Part shown: piece after piece, positions 1 through 5,305 of the stretch
How the letters are laid out: every line of letters begins with the position of its first letter
Numbering within the stretch: position 1 is the stretch's first letter
NCBI GenBank assembly: GCA_903831165.1
Contig: CAIKWV010000594.1
Coordinates: 1 to 5,305, forward strand
Direction: 5' to 3'
Source of the DNA: an uncultured cyanobacterium
GTDB taxonomy: Bacteria > Cyanobacteriota > Cyanobacteriia > PCC-6307 > Cyanobiaceae
Length of the DNA: 5,305 nucleotides
Notes under the pieces: generated by a model
The model's database searches: none
What the model saw: only the letters and a program-made list of their open reading frames with translations
Told to the model about the DNA's origin: nothing
Translations under genes and position numbers: made by a program

Positions 1-883
1 CAAGGAGCACATCCTGCTGGCCAAGCAAGTTGGCGTGCCCGCCCTGGTGGTATTCCTCAACAAGAAGGACATGGTCGACGACGAGGAGATCCTCGAGCTT
101 GTCGAACTGGAAATGCGTGAACTGCTCAGCAGCTACGACTTCCCCGGCGATGACATCCCTGTGGTGGCCGGCTCCGCTCTCAAGGCGCTGGAGTACATCC
201 AGTCCGGCAAGAAAGCCGTTCGCGGTGAAGACGAGTGGGTCGACAAGATTCTCGACCTGATGGATGCCGTTGACGAAGCCATCCCCGAGCCCGAGCGCGA
301 AATCGACAAGCCGTTCTTGATGGCCGTCGAAGACGTGTTCTCGATCACCGGTCGGGGCACCGTGGCCACCGGCCGTATCGAGCGCGGCAAGGTGAAGGTC
401 GGCGAAACCGTCCAGATCGTCGGCATCCGGGACACCCGCGAAACCACCGTCACCGGCGTGGAAATGTTCCGCAAGTTGCTCGATGAGGGCATGGCTGGCG
501 ACAACGTCGGTCTGCTGCTGCGCGGCGTCCAGAAAGAGGACATCGAACGCGGCATGGTGCTGGTGAAGCCCAACTCCATCAAGCCCCACACCAAGTTCGA
601 AGGTGAGGTGTATGTGCTCAAGAAGGAAGAAGGTGGCCGCCACACCCCCTTCTTCTCCGGCTATCGCCCCCAGTTCTATATCCGTACCACGGATGTGACC
701 GGCCAGATCACCGCCTTCACCGCCGATGACGGCACCGATGTGGAGATGGTGATGCCCGGCGACCGCATCAAGATGAGCGCCCAGCTGATCTGCCCGGTCG
801 CCATCGAGCAAGGCATGCGCTTCGCCATCCGCGAAGGCGGCCGCACCATCGGTGCCGGCGTGGTCTCCAAGATCGTCGAGTGA
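1..883 (+). CDS. tufA: Translation elongation factor Tu (EF-Tu), 5' end missing
   Basis: EF-Tu is the cytoplasmic GTPase that carries aminoacyl-tRNA to the ribosomal A site. The reading frame is open from the left edge (first full codon at base 2) to TGA at 881-883, giving 293 residues. Comparison with E. coli EF-Tu suggests roughly the first 110 residues lie outside the window. In fragment numbering, the G4 motif NKKD is at 20-23 and the G5 SAL at 58-60. The PEPER link to the beta-barrel domains is near 95-99, and KPHT, near the start of domain 3, is at 194-197. Between ALE and EW (about 65-78) there are some 10 residues absent from E. coli. Domain 3 has about 5 extra around TAFTADDG. Both are typical of cyanobacterial and plastid EF-Tu. 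The GTG at base 35 is internal, not the start. rpsJ follows after 203 bases, the usual end of the str operon. Identity is certain; only the start is missing. Confidence 0.98.
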   Translation, partial: KEHILLAKQVGVPALVVFLNKKDMVDDEEILELVELEMRELLSSYDFPGDDIPVVAGSALKALEYIQSGKKAVRGEDEWVDKILDLMDAVDEAIPEPEREIDKPFLMAVEDVFSITGRGTVATGRIERGKVKVGETVQIVGIRDTRETTVTGVEMFRKLLDEGMAGDNVGLLLRGVQKEDIERGMVLVKPNSIKPHTKFEGEVYVLKKEEGGRHTPFFSGYRPQFYIRTTDVTGQITAFTADDGTDVEMVMPGDRIKMSAQLICPVAIEQGMRFAIREGGRTIGAGVVSKIVE

Positions 884-917
884 TTCGGCCTCGGTCCGTT
901 CGCTGACCTAAGTTCAA

Positions 918-950
918 GAGGTGGGAGCCATCGGGCCTCCCACCTCATTT
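918..950 (+). terminator. Hairpin after tufA, possible terminator or attenuator before rpsJ
   Basis: A perfect 10-bp stem, GAGGTGGGAG (918-927) with CTCCCACCTC (937-946), closes a 9-base loop and starts 35 bases after the tufA stop. Two further pairs can form inside with a one-base bulge. The 3' flank is ATTT then CC, a weak T tract, so termination may be only partial. Because rpsJ lies downstream on the same strand and is normally co-transcribed, the hairpin may lower rpsJ output relative to tufA or act as an mRNA 3' stabiliser or processing site. The structure is seen directly; the function is inferred. Confidence 0.5.
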
Positions 951-1086
951 CCAAGGCCCCACAAGCCTTGAGCACCTCGACAACCGGCACGACCCGGCTC
1001 GATCCCCACCCATGAGAAGCCCGGCCCTGTGCCACCGGCTTCCTCACCCTGCGCTGTGATCACTGCGCCCCCTTCCGCATTTCGCC

Positions 1087-1407
1087 ATGTCCACCGCCAT
1101 TGCTCAGCAGAAGATCCGCATCCGCTTGAAGGCGTTTGATCGCCGCATGCTGGATCTGTCCTGCGAAAAGATCATCGAAACCGCTGATCACACCGCCGCC
1201 ACCGCGATCGGTCCGATCCCCCTGCCGACCAAGCGCAAGATCTACTGCGTGCTGCGTTCGCCCCACGTGGACAAGGATTCCCGCGAGCACTTCGAAACCC
1301 GCACCCATCGGCGCATCATCGACATCTACAGCCCCAGCGCCAAGACGATCGATGCACTGATGAAACTTGATCTGCCCAGCGGCGTTGATATTGAAGTCAA
1401 ACTCTGA
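1087..1407 (+). CDS. rpsJ: 30S ribosomal protein S10
   Basis: S10 is a component of the small-subunit head and, in bacteria, also a partner of NusB in antitermination. The 106-residue product has the normal length for the family. The N-terminal [15 protein letters not shown] (9-23) is the first strand and helix. [13 protein letters not shown] (36-48) begins the extended loop that reaches into the 30S core. The basic segment [13 protein letters not shown] (57-69), then THRRIIDI (73-80), is the S10 signature, and the C-terminus ends with the expected [11 protein letters not shown] strand. The ATG at 1087 is chosen because [12 protein letters not shown] matches cyanobacterial S10 starts and no earlier in-frame start gives a family-like extension. 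No Shine-Dalgarno sequence is visible in the pyrimidine-rich bases before the ATG, which is not unusual in cyanobacteria. It follows tufA in the same direction, as in cyanobacterial str operons. The gene is intact with no anomaly. Confidence 0.98.
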   Translation: MSTAIAQQKIRIRLKAFDRRMLDLSCEKIIETADHTAATAIGPIPLPTKRKIYCVLRSPHVDKDSREHFETRTHRRIIDIYSPSAKTIDALMKLDLPSGVDIEVKL

Positions 1408-1413
1408 CGTCAT

Positions 1414-1451
1414 TCCCGGCAAGCTCTTTGAGTCTCAAAGCCCATACGGGA
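1414..1451 (+). terminator. Weak two-tier hairpin just after rpsJ
   Basis: TCCCG (1414-1418) pairs with CGGGA (1447-1451). Within it CTTTGA (1426-1431) pairs with TCAAAG (1435-1440) around the triloop GTC. It begins 7 bases after the rpsJ stop and is followed by only TTT. Placement suits an rpsJ terminator, but the outer and inner stems are short and separated by unpaired bases, so the call is tentative. The stronger hairpin at 1542-1578 is the alternative end of the transcript. Confidence 0.3.
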
Positions 1452-1541
1452 TTTGACGAGTCTGCTGGGGCACGGTTCATGGTGAGTGAGTATCCTCAGG
1501 CTCCCTCTATGGATTGAGTTGGGCATGCACAAACTCTGATG

Positions 1542-1578
1542 TGTTTGCAGGCCAGCCCGGAGGGCTGCCCTGCAAACA
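1542..1578. repeat. Very stable long inverted repeat (hairpin)
   Basis: Arms TGTTTGCAGG (1542-1551) and CCTGCAAACA (1569-1578) are perfectly complementary. After one C-C mismatch (1552/1568), CAGCCC (1553-1558) pairs with GGGCTG (1562-1567) around a GGA loop. That makes 16 pairs with a single interruption. A further outer pairing, CAAACT (1530-1535) with AGTTTG (1578-1583), is possible if the pair at 1542/1578 opens. It lies 135 bases downstream of rpsJ. The plus-strand flank (GTTTGATC) is only mildly T-rich, so it is not a textbook terminator. It may be a processed 3' end, a REP-like element or the relic of a mobile element terminus. The structure is clear; the role is unknown. Confidence 0.6.
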
Positions 1579-1629
1579 GTTTGATCAAGATCTGGACACA
1601 TCGCTTCGGAACATCGGCTCGCTTGATGA

Positions 1630-1773
1630 CCCATCAAGCTCCAGGGCGATGCTGGGAGCACCACGGAGCGTGTTCAGCGCAGCCCAATCAGAGCAGGGTA
1701 CGCCCATGAGATTGCCCTGAAGGCATCTCGAAAAATCACGGATCTCCTGGGTCATTCAACCCTAGATGCCTAG
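1630..1773 (+). pseudogene. Possible remnant of a tyrosine recombinase C-terminal region
   Basis: Between stops at 1627-1629 and 1771-1773 lies a 47-codon stretch with no family-like start. Its second half reads RAGYAHEIALKASRKITDLL, then GHSTLDA. This resembles the end of phage-type integrases, where a degenerate L-R-H-x-[YF]-A segment is followed by a helix and the LLGHS motif. The GH dipeptide is encoded at 1750-1755. The first catalytic Arg context, most of the domain and the nucleophilic Tyr are absent or out of frame, so any such protein would be dead. The match rests on one short motif and could be coincidence. The neighbourhood (gene-poor, lower GC) is compatible with a decayed integrated element. 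Confidence 0.22.
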
Positions 1774-2681
1774 CAATCACTGGCTTGCCTGCTGCTTGCC
1801 AATGCGAGATGTGCAGTTTTTTCGAGGTGCCCCTAAGGAGTTTTCATCTGGGTCATCAGGTTTGATCATCAATACGGTGACATGCGTCGCAGCCGACCAT
1901 TACCCACAGCATTGGGTCAGAAAAGATCTGGGCAACTGCCGGCAGAACAGGAGAAATCCTGTCAGGCACAGTAGCCGCAGTCATCACTTGGCTGCGCTCC
2001 CAGGGGCAACCAGAGCTTTGTTGACAAGAACTTTCTCGACGGGAACTTTGCCGACGTGACGCTCTGTACGTTCACCACAAATCACGAACTGCCTTTGAAC
2101 TAACGGGCGATTGAACAGTTCAGATTCCTGACCACTGCTGAGCCAGCGTAAGCATCACACTTCTGCGACTTGATCATCAGACTGGAACCTCAGCGAACTG
2201 AGGCGAAACTCCTCCAAAGGGGTGCTTTGAGCATCAATTCTCGAAACAGAAATCGGGGAAAACAGCACGAAGAGACTGTTGAAAACTTCTCTCGGCCACG
2301 TTTGAGCGCTCCTGGGCCGTGAGACAGGCCATGGCCATGGGTCTACTGAGCCCATCGGTTCGGGTCCAAGGGTTGACCAGGGCGTCCCCAACGCGGGGAT
2401 TCCATCCGGAATCAGAGCGAGAGAGCAGGTCCTGAATCTCGACCCGTTGTGGCCAGGCCGCATCTGCCGCACAACAATCGCTCTCACGCAAGGGACGGTT
2501 CTGAAGTTTGATCCAGGCGTGATCAGAATGAGACCCTGTTGACCGTTGGCATGGAGCCAGGTCGATCCTCCGCCCGGAACGACTGACGTGGACCGCGCTC
2601 CTGGGTCTGAGGCCATGGACACGCTTGGAGCGGCTTCACTCGATCACCTCAGCCCTGCGGCGATGGGGACCGCGGTTTGAG

Positions 2682-2689
2682 GCGATCGC
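2682..2689. repeat. HIP1 octamer GCGATCGC
   Basis: A perfect copy of the highly iterated palindrome of many cyanobacterial genomes (GCGATCGC, here within GGCGATCGCT). It is the only perfect copy I found in the window, so it supports the cyanobacterial assignment weakly and says nothing about local function. Confidence 0.6.
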
Positions 2690-2698
2690 TGGGTGTCT

Positions 2699-2770
2699 GG
2701 CCAGGAGCACCACCGGGAACGGCCTGGCCTGCCCCAGCGACCACGCTGCCGGGGCAGGGTTGTTGTTTCT
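2699..2770 (+). terminator. Tandem hairpins with T-rich tail, likely intrinsic terminator
   Basis: GGCCAGG (2699-2705) pairs with CCTGGCC (2723-2729). Immediately after, CCTGCCCC (2728-2735) pairs with GGGGCAGG (2751-2758), enclosing AGCG/CGCT (2736-2739/2744-2747) around an ACCA loop with a GCC bulge. The 3' flank GTTGTTGTTTCT (2759-2770) is T-rich. The second hairpin plus tail has the shape of a plus-strand intrinsic terminator, 109 bases before the LON start codon. The two stems share bases 2728-2729, so the outermost pairs compete. No gene ends nearby on the plus strand, so it would stop read-through from rpsJ or an unannotated transcript of the gap. Confidence 0.5.
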
Positions 2771-2853
2771 AGGATTCGCCCAACACCGTCGCTGACTCGT
2801 TGCGTTCCCTGATCCGCTCTCCGCTGGCCCTGGGCCATCCCGGTCCATGCCTT

Positions 2854-2871
2854 GGTGCCCAAGGTGGCACC
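2854..2871 (+). promoter_or_regulatory. Small hairpin in the leader of the LON gene
   Basis: GGTGCC (2854-2859) pairs with GGCACC (2866-2871), ending 8 bases before the GTG start at 2880. A competing fold, CTTGG (2851-2855) with CCAAG (2858-2862), uses overlapping bases. No recognisable Shine-Dalgarno lies between hairpin and start, so the hairpin occupies the place where a ribosome would land. It could modulate translation of the LON/methyltransferase pair; this is inference from position only. Confidence 0.28.
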
Positions 2872-2879
2872 CTGTCAGC

Positions 2880-3554
2880 GTGAGTGACCTTGCTGTGCGG
2901 GAACTGCCCCTGTTCCCCTTACCGGATGTGGTGCTCTTCCCGCAGGAGGTGCTGCCGCTGCACATCTTTGAGCCCCGGTATCGCATGATGCTGCGCACCG
3001 TGATGGCCGAAGACCGTCGCTTCGGGGTGGTGCGTTGGGACCCCCAGGAGCAGCAGATGGCCGACGTGGGCTGCTGCGCTGAAATACTGCACTGCCAGAA
3101 CCAGGAGGACGATCGCAGCAACATCGTCACCATGGGTCAGCAACGTTTCCGTGTGCTCGACATCGTCCGCGACGCCCCGTTCCGGGTGGGCCTGGTCAGC
3201 TGGATCGAAGATGAGATCAGCGACAGCCACGACGAGCTCGAAGTTCTCACCAGCGATGTCTCCCGGGCCCTGCGCGATGTGGTCGAACTGACCGGCAAAT
3301 TGATCGGCAAACCCGCGTCCCTGCCCGCCGATCTGCCCGATCTGCCCCGGGAGCTGTCCTTCTGGATCGGCTCCCATCTGGGAGGACCGGTGGCCGACCA
3401 TCAGCAGGCCCTGCTCGAGATCACCGACACGGGCGAGCGCCTGCGCCAGGAGTACGAGCTGCTCGACCAGACCCGACGCCAACTGGCCGCCCGCACCGTC
3501 TTGAAAGACACCTTCACCACCCTCGATGAGGGCAACCTGGGGGGCCGGGAGTGA
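2880..3554 (+). CDS. Stand-alone LON substrate-binding-domain protein
   Basis: The 224-residue product has the N-terminal (substrate-recognition) domain of Lon protease without the AAA+ ATPase or the Ser-Lys peptidase domain, so it is not itself a protease. Near the start, ELPLFPLPDVVLFPQ (8-22) then LPLHIFEPRYRMM (25-37) is the hallmark of the LON fold. The GCCAEI strand and the VTMGQQRFRVLDIV segment follow in the expected order. A helical C-terminal half (about 105-215) contains RQEYELLDQTRRQLAARTVL. GTG at 2880 is preferred because MSDLAVRELPLFPLP matches cyanobacterial homologues as I recall them. ATG at 2847 would add 11 residues (MPWCPRWHPVS) unlike the family. The cellular role of such proteins in cyanobacteria is poorly defined; protein quality control or substrate presentation is a guess. 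Its stop overlaps the start of the methyltransferase gene by 4 bases. Confidence 0.9.
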   Translation: MSDLAVRELPLFPLPDVVLFPQEVLPLHIFEPRYRMMLRTVMAEDRRFGVVRWDPQEQQMADVGCCAEILHCQNQEDDRSNIVTMGQQRFRVLDIVRDAPFRVGLVSWIEDEISDSHDELEVLTSDVSRALRDVVELTGKLIGKPASLPADLPDLPRELSFWIGSHLGGPVADHQQALLEITDTGERLRQEYELLDQTRRQLAARTVLKDTFTTLDEGNLGGRE

Positions 3555-4531
3555 GTCTGGGCTCCAACCCGCAGGCCTGGCTGGTGCTGGTGCTGGTCCT
3601 GGCCGCGTTGTCCTTGCTGGGCCTGATCGTCTGGTTGCGGCGCAATCGTCGCTACACCGATCCGTCCAGCGTTGCGGCGGCCTACGACCGCTGGACCGCC
3701 GACCGGCTGCTGGAAAACCTCTGGGGAGACCACGTGCACCTGGGGCACTACGGCGATCCCCCCGGCCGCCGCGACTTCCGCGCCGCCAAGGTGGCCTTTG
3801 TGCATGAACTGGTCCGCTGGAGTGGCCTGGACCAGTTGCCTCCGGGCTCCCGGGTCCTGGATGTGGGCTGCGGCATCGGCGGCAGTGCCCGCATCCTGGC
3901 GCGCGACTACGGCTTTGAGGTGCTCGCGATCAGCATCAGCCCCGGCCAGATCCAGAGAGCCCGGGACCTGACCCCGTCCGAACTGGGACATTGCCGCTTC
4001 GCCGTGATGGATGCCCTGGCCCTCGATCTGCCGGATGGCAGCGCCACCGAAGGCTTTGATGGGGTCTGGAGTGTGGAAGCTGGCCCCCACATGCCAGACA
4101 AGCAGCGCTACGCCGATGAGCTGCTGCGGGTGCTGCGGCCTGGGGGCCTGCTGGCGGTGGCGGATTGGAACCGGCGCGATCCGGCCGACGGCGCCATGAA
4201 TCGCCGCGAGCGCTGGGTGATGCGCCAACTGCTCGACCAGTGGGCCCACCCCGAGTTCGCCAGCATTCGCTCGCTCCAGGCCAACCTCGAGGCCAGCCCC
4301 TGGAGTGGCGGCATGAGCGTGGAGACGGGGGACTGGACCCGGGCCACCCAGCCCTCCTGGATCGATTCGATCCTCGAGGGCCTGCGGCGCCCCGCCGCCG
4401 TCCTGGGCTTGGGTCCTGGCGCCCTGCTGCAGGGCCTGCGCGAAACCCCCACCCTGCTGCTGATGGACTGGGCCTTCCGCAGCGGCCTGATGCAGTTCGG
4501 TGTGTTTCGCGGCCGCAAACCGAGGCAGTGA
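3551..4531 (+). CDS. MPBQ/MSBQ-type methyltransferase (plastoquinone/tocopherol synthesis), sll0418-like
   Basis: A SAM-dependent C-methyltransferase of 326 residues, strongly resembling Synechocystis sll0418. That enzyme methylates 2-methyl-6-phytyl- and 2-methyl-6-solanesyl-benzoquinol on the way to tocopherol and plastoquinone. A membrane anchor spans about 9-29 (AWLVLVLVLAALSLLGLIVW), followed by basic RRNRR. LWGDHVHLGHYGDPP (57-71) is a family signature. SAM motif I is VLDVGCGIGGSARILA (102-117). ISISPGQIQRA follows at 127-137, and VWSVEAGPHMPDK (172-184) and LLRVLRPGGLLAVADW (191-206) are the later motifs. The C-terminal SWIDSILEG and LLLMDWAFRSGLMQFG segments match too. Four residues (ATEG, about 165-168) look inserted relative to sll0418. 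GTG 3551 overlaps the LON stop (GTGA), with a G-rich stretch upstream as possible ribosome site. Gamma-tocopherol methyltransferase is the closest alternative; the GDHVHLGHYGDP and VEAGPHMPDK details favour MPBQ/MSBQ type. Likely in the thylakoid or plasma membrane. Confidence 0.88.
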   Translation: MSLGSNPQAWLVLVLVLAALSLLGLIVWLRRNRRYTDPSSVAAAYDRWTADRLLENLWGDHVHLGHYGDPPGRRDFRAAKVAFVHELVRWSGLDQLPPGSRVLDVGCGIGGSARILARDYGFEVLAISISPGQIQRARDLTPSELGHCRFAVMDALALDLPDGSATEGFDGVWSVEAGPHMPDKQRYADELLRVLRPGGLLAVADWNRRDPADGAMNRRERWVMRQLLDQWAHPEFASIRSLQANLEASPWSGGMSVETGDWTRATQPSWIDSILEGLRRPAAVLGLGPGALLQGLRETPTLLLMDWAFRSGLMQFGVFRGRKPRQ

Positions 4532-4549
4532 CAGGCCTTGTCGCTGCTT
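4523..4549. terminator. Hairpin between convergent genes, likely bidirectional terminator
   Basis: AGGCAGTGACA (4523-4533) pairs with TGTCGCTGCTT (4539-4549) as an 11-bp stem with two G-T wobbles around a GGCCT loop. It contains the stop codon of the methyltransferase gene (4529-4531) and ends 4 bases before the pheA stop codon on the other strand. Flanking T runs are short on both sides (GATT on plus, GGTTTG on minus), so efficiency is uncertain, but position between genes only 22 bases apart makes a shared terminator the natural reading. Confidence 0.5.
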
Positions 4550-4553
4550 AGAT

Positions 4554-5305
4554 TCAGCCCGCAGAATCTTCGAGCGCCAGGTTGGTGAGTGGATAGGCGC
4601 CGAACAAAGCCAGATGCTCACACAGGGGCTTGAGATCGGTGAGCGCCTTCTCCAAAGGCTCGGGCCCGGCCGGCAGCTCGAGATCGACAAAGAAGATGTA
4701 TTCCCCCATCTCCCTCTTGGAGGGCCTCGATTCGATGCGGCTCATGTTCAGTCCCTCCCGCGCGAAGCAGCCCAGAGCCTGCAGCAGGGCCCCGGGCTGG
4801 TTGGAGTGCAGTGAGAAGGCCAGGCTCGCCAACGGTCCCTCCTGGGAGCGAGGCCCGCGCCGCAGCAACAGAAAACGGGTGCAGTTGCCCGGCGCATCGT
4901 TGATCGGATAGTCGAGCACCTCCAGGCCATGCTCAGCCGCGGCCTCCTTAGAGGCGACGGCGGCGCGGAAGCGGCTGCCCCGCACCATGCGCGCCGCCTC
5001 AGCAGTGGAACTGGTGGGCAGCTGCAGGGCACTGGGCAGGTGCTCCGCCAACCACTGGCTGCACTGGGCCAGGGCCTGGGGATGGGACAGCACCTCGCTC
5101 ACCCCCTCCATCGGCCCGCTGCCCACCAGGGCATGGCGGATCGGCAGCACCAACGCATGGACCACCGCCAGCTCGTCATGCTCCCAGAGCGCATCGAGGC
5201 AGGCGGTGACGCCCCCCTCCACCGAATTCTCGACCGGCACCACGGCCGCCTCGCACTGACCTGCGGCCAGGGCCTGGATCACGGCACGGATGCCCTGCTG
5301 AGGCA
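4554..5305 (-). CDS. pheA: Prephenate dehydratase with C-terminal ACT domain, N-terminus missing
   Basis: Converts prephenate to phenylpyruvate, the committed step to phenylalanine, in the cytoplasm. The frame is open from the right edge (first full codon 5303-5301) to TGA at 4556-4554, giving 249 residues. About 30-40 N-terminal residues, including the usual LGPxGT start region, should lie beyond the window. In fragment numbering, VPVENSVEGGV (22-32) and SHPQALAQC (73-81) are substrate-site segments. TSSTAEAARMV (97-107) and the catalytic TRF (142-144, in GNCTRFLLL) complete the dehydratase domain. The ACT domain follows, with GALL (171-174) and ESRP (191-194), the phenylalanine-binding motifs, which implies feedback inhibition. 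The GTG at 5282-5280 is internal valine, not a start. There is no chorismate mutase sequence visible, so this is the monofunctional type common in cyanobacteria. It converges on the methyltransferase gene with 22 bases between stops. Confidence 0.96.
   Translation of the reverse strand, partial: PQQGIRAVIQALAAGQCEAAVVPVENSVEGGVTACLDALWEHDELAVVHALVLPIRHALVGSGPMEGVSEVLSHPQALAQCSQWLAEHLPSALQLPTSSTAEAARMVRGSRFRAAVASKEAAAEHGLEVLDYPINDAPGNCTRFLLLRRGPRSQEGPLASLAFSLHSNQPGALLQALGCFAREGLNMSRIESRPSKREMGEYIFFVDLELPAGPEPLEKALTDLKPLCEHLALFGAYPLTNLALEDSAG

Larger units (their letters stand above)
1408..2879. other. Gene-poor 1.47-kb region between rpsJ and the LON gene
   Basis: I find no convincing protein gene here. 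The longest open frames are a 155-codon one on the minus strand (2155-2622) and a 97-codon one on the plus strand (1766-2059). Neither resembles a family I know or has a clear ribosome site, and their residue composition is what chance frames give. Two 60-base samples (1801-1860, 2041-2100) contain 48% and 52% GC, against 65% in 3781-3840 of the methyltransferase gene. Bases nearer the LON gene (from about 2640) return to high GC. I checked for tRNA T-arm patterns and the Yfr1 consensus core and found neither. Structured elements inside are listed separately. The likeliest reading is decayed inserted DNA, possibly with a small RNA. Confidence 0.7.

Noticed and set aside
1410..1664. 84-codon minus-strand frame after rpsJ
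   Set aside because: Crosses the strong inverted repeat at 1542-1578, has no known motif and looks like a chance frame.
2021..2049. Perfect TTGACA as a possible -35 box
   Set aside because: At 17-base spacing the -10 position reads AACTTT, only two matches to TATAAT, and no gene or structured RNA follows closely.
1766..2059. 97-codon plus-strand frame
   Set aside because: Product has no recognisable domain and an unlikely composition; no ribosome site seen. Its first residues could be a frameshifted continuation of the integrase-like remnant, but that is too weak to call.
1862..2179. TTGATCATCA repeated at 1862 and 2170
   Set aside because: A 10-base repeat within 1.4 kb is expected by chance about once; the flanks do not match.
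2358..2368. GGTTCGGGTCC as a tRNA T-arm
   Set aside because: The conserved A of the T loop is replaced by G and no acceptor, D or anticodon arms can be found around it.
2155..2622. 155-codon minus-strand frame, and an 85-codon one inside it (2234-2491)
   Set aside because: No family recognised, no clear ribosome site, composition rich in Ser, Pro, Arg and Trp as in chance frames. Kept as part of the gene-poor region; a conserved homologue would change this.
3401..4690. 429-codon open frame on the minus strand
   Set aside because: It lies opposite the well-supported methyltransferase gene and parts of the LON and pheA genes. High GC and its codon bias keep the opposite strand open; the product is Gln/Ala/Gly/His-rich with no family resemblance.

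Overview
The window looks like chromosomal DNA from a GC-rich picocyanobacterium (Synechococcus/Cyanobium-like). Three things suggest this. The EF-Tu has a roughly 10-residue insertion near its G5 loop and a roughly 5-residue insertion in domain 3, both typical of cyanobacterial and plastid EF-Tu. One gene closely resembles the cyanobacterial MPBQ/MSBQ methyltransferase (Synechocystis sll0418 type) of plastoquinone and tocopherol synthesis. A single perfect HIP1 octamer (GCGATCGC) is present. Family assignments come from reading the proteins, not from a search.

Layout. 1-883 (+): 3' three quarters of tufA (EF-Tu), cut by the left edge. 884-1086: spacer with a GC-rich hairpin (918-946) that may attenuate transcription between tufA and rpsJ. 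1087-1407 (+): complete rpsJ (ribosomal protein S10). 1408-2879: about 1.47 kb with no convincing gene. Its central part has lower GC than the genes (48-52% in two 60-base samples I counted, against 65% in a sample of the methyltransferase gene). It holds a very strong hairpin (1542-1578), a possible decayed tyrosine-recombinase tail (1630-1773), a double hairpin with a T-rich tail that looks like an intrinsic terminator (2699-2770), and a small hairpin just before the next start codon. 2880-3554 (+): a stand-alone LON substrate-binding-domain protein. 3551-4531 (+): membrane-anchored MPBQ/MSBQ-type methyltransferase, overlapping the LON gene by GTGA and so probably translationally coupled. 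4523-4549: hairpin between convergent genes, probably a shared terminator. 4554-5305 (-): most of pheA (prephenate dehydratase with C-terminal ACT domain), cut by the right edge.

How the parts relate. tufA-rpsJ is the end of the str-type translation operon. LON protein plus methyltransferase form a two-gene operon reading the same way. pheA reads toward them from the right. The quinone methyltransferase and pheA are both linked to aromatic metabolism, but they are convergent, so common control is not implied. I found no clearly new system. The part most worth a second look is the gene-poor insert between rpsJ and the LON gene.
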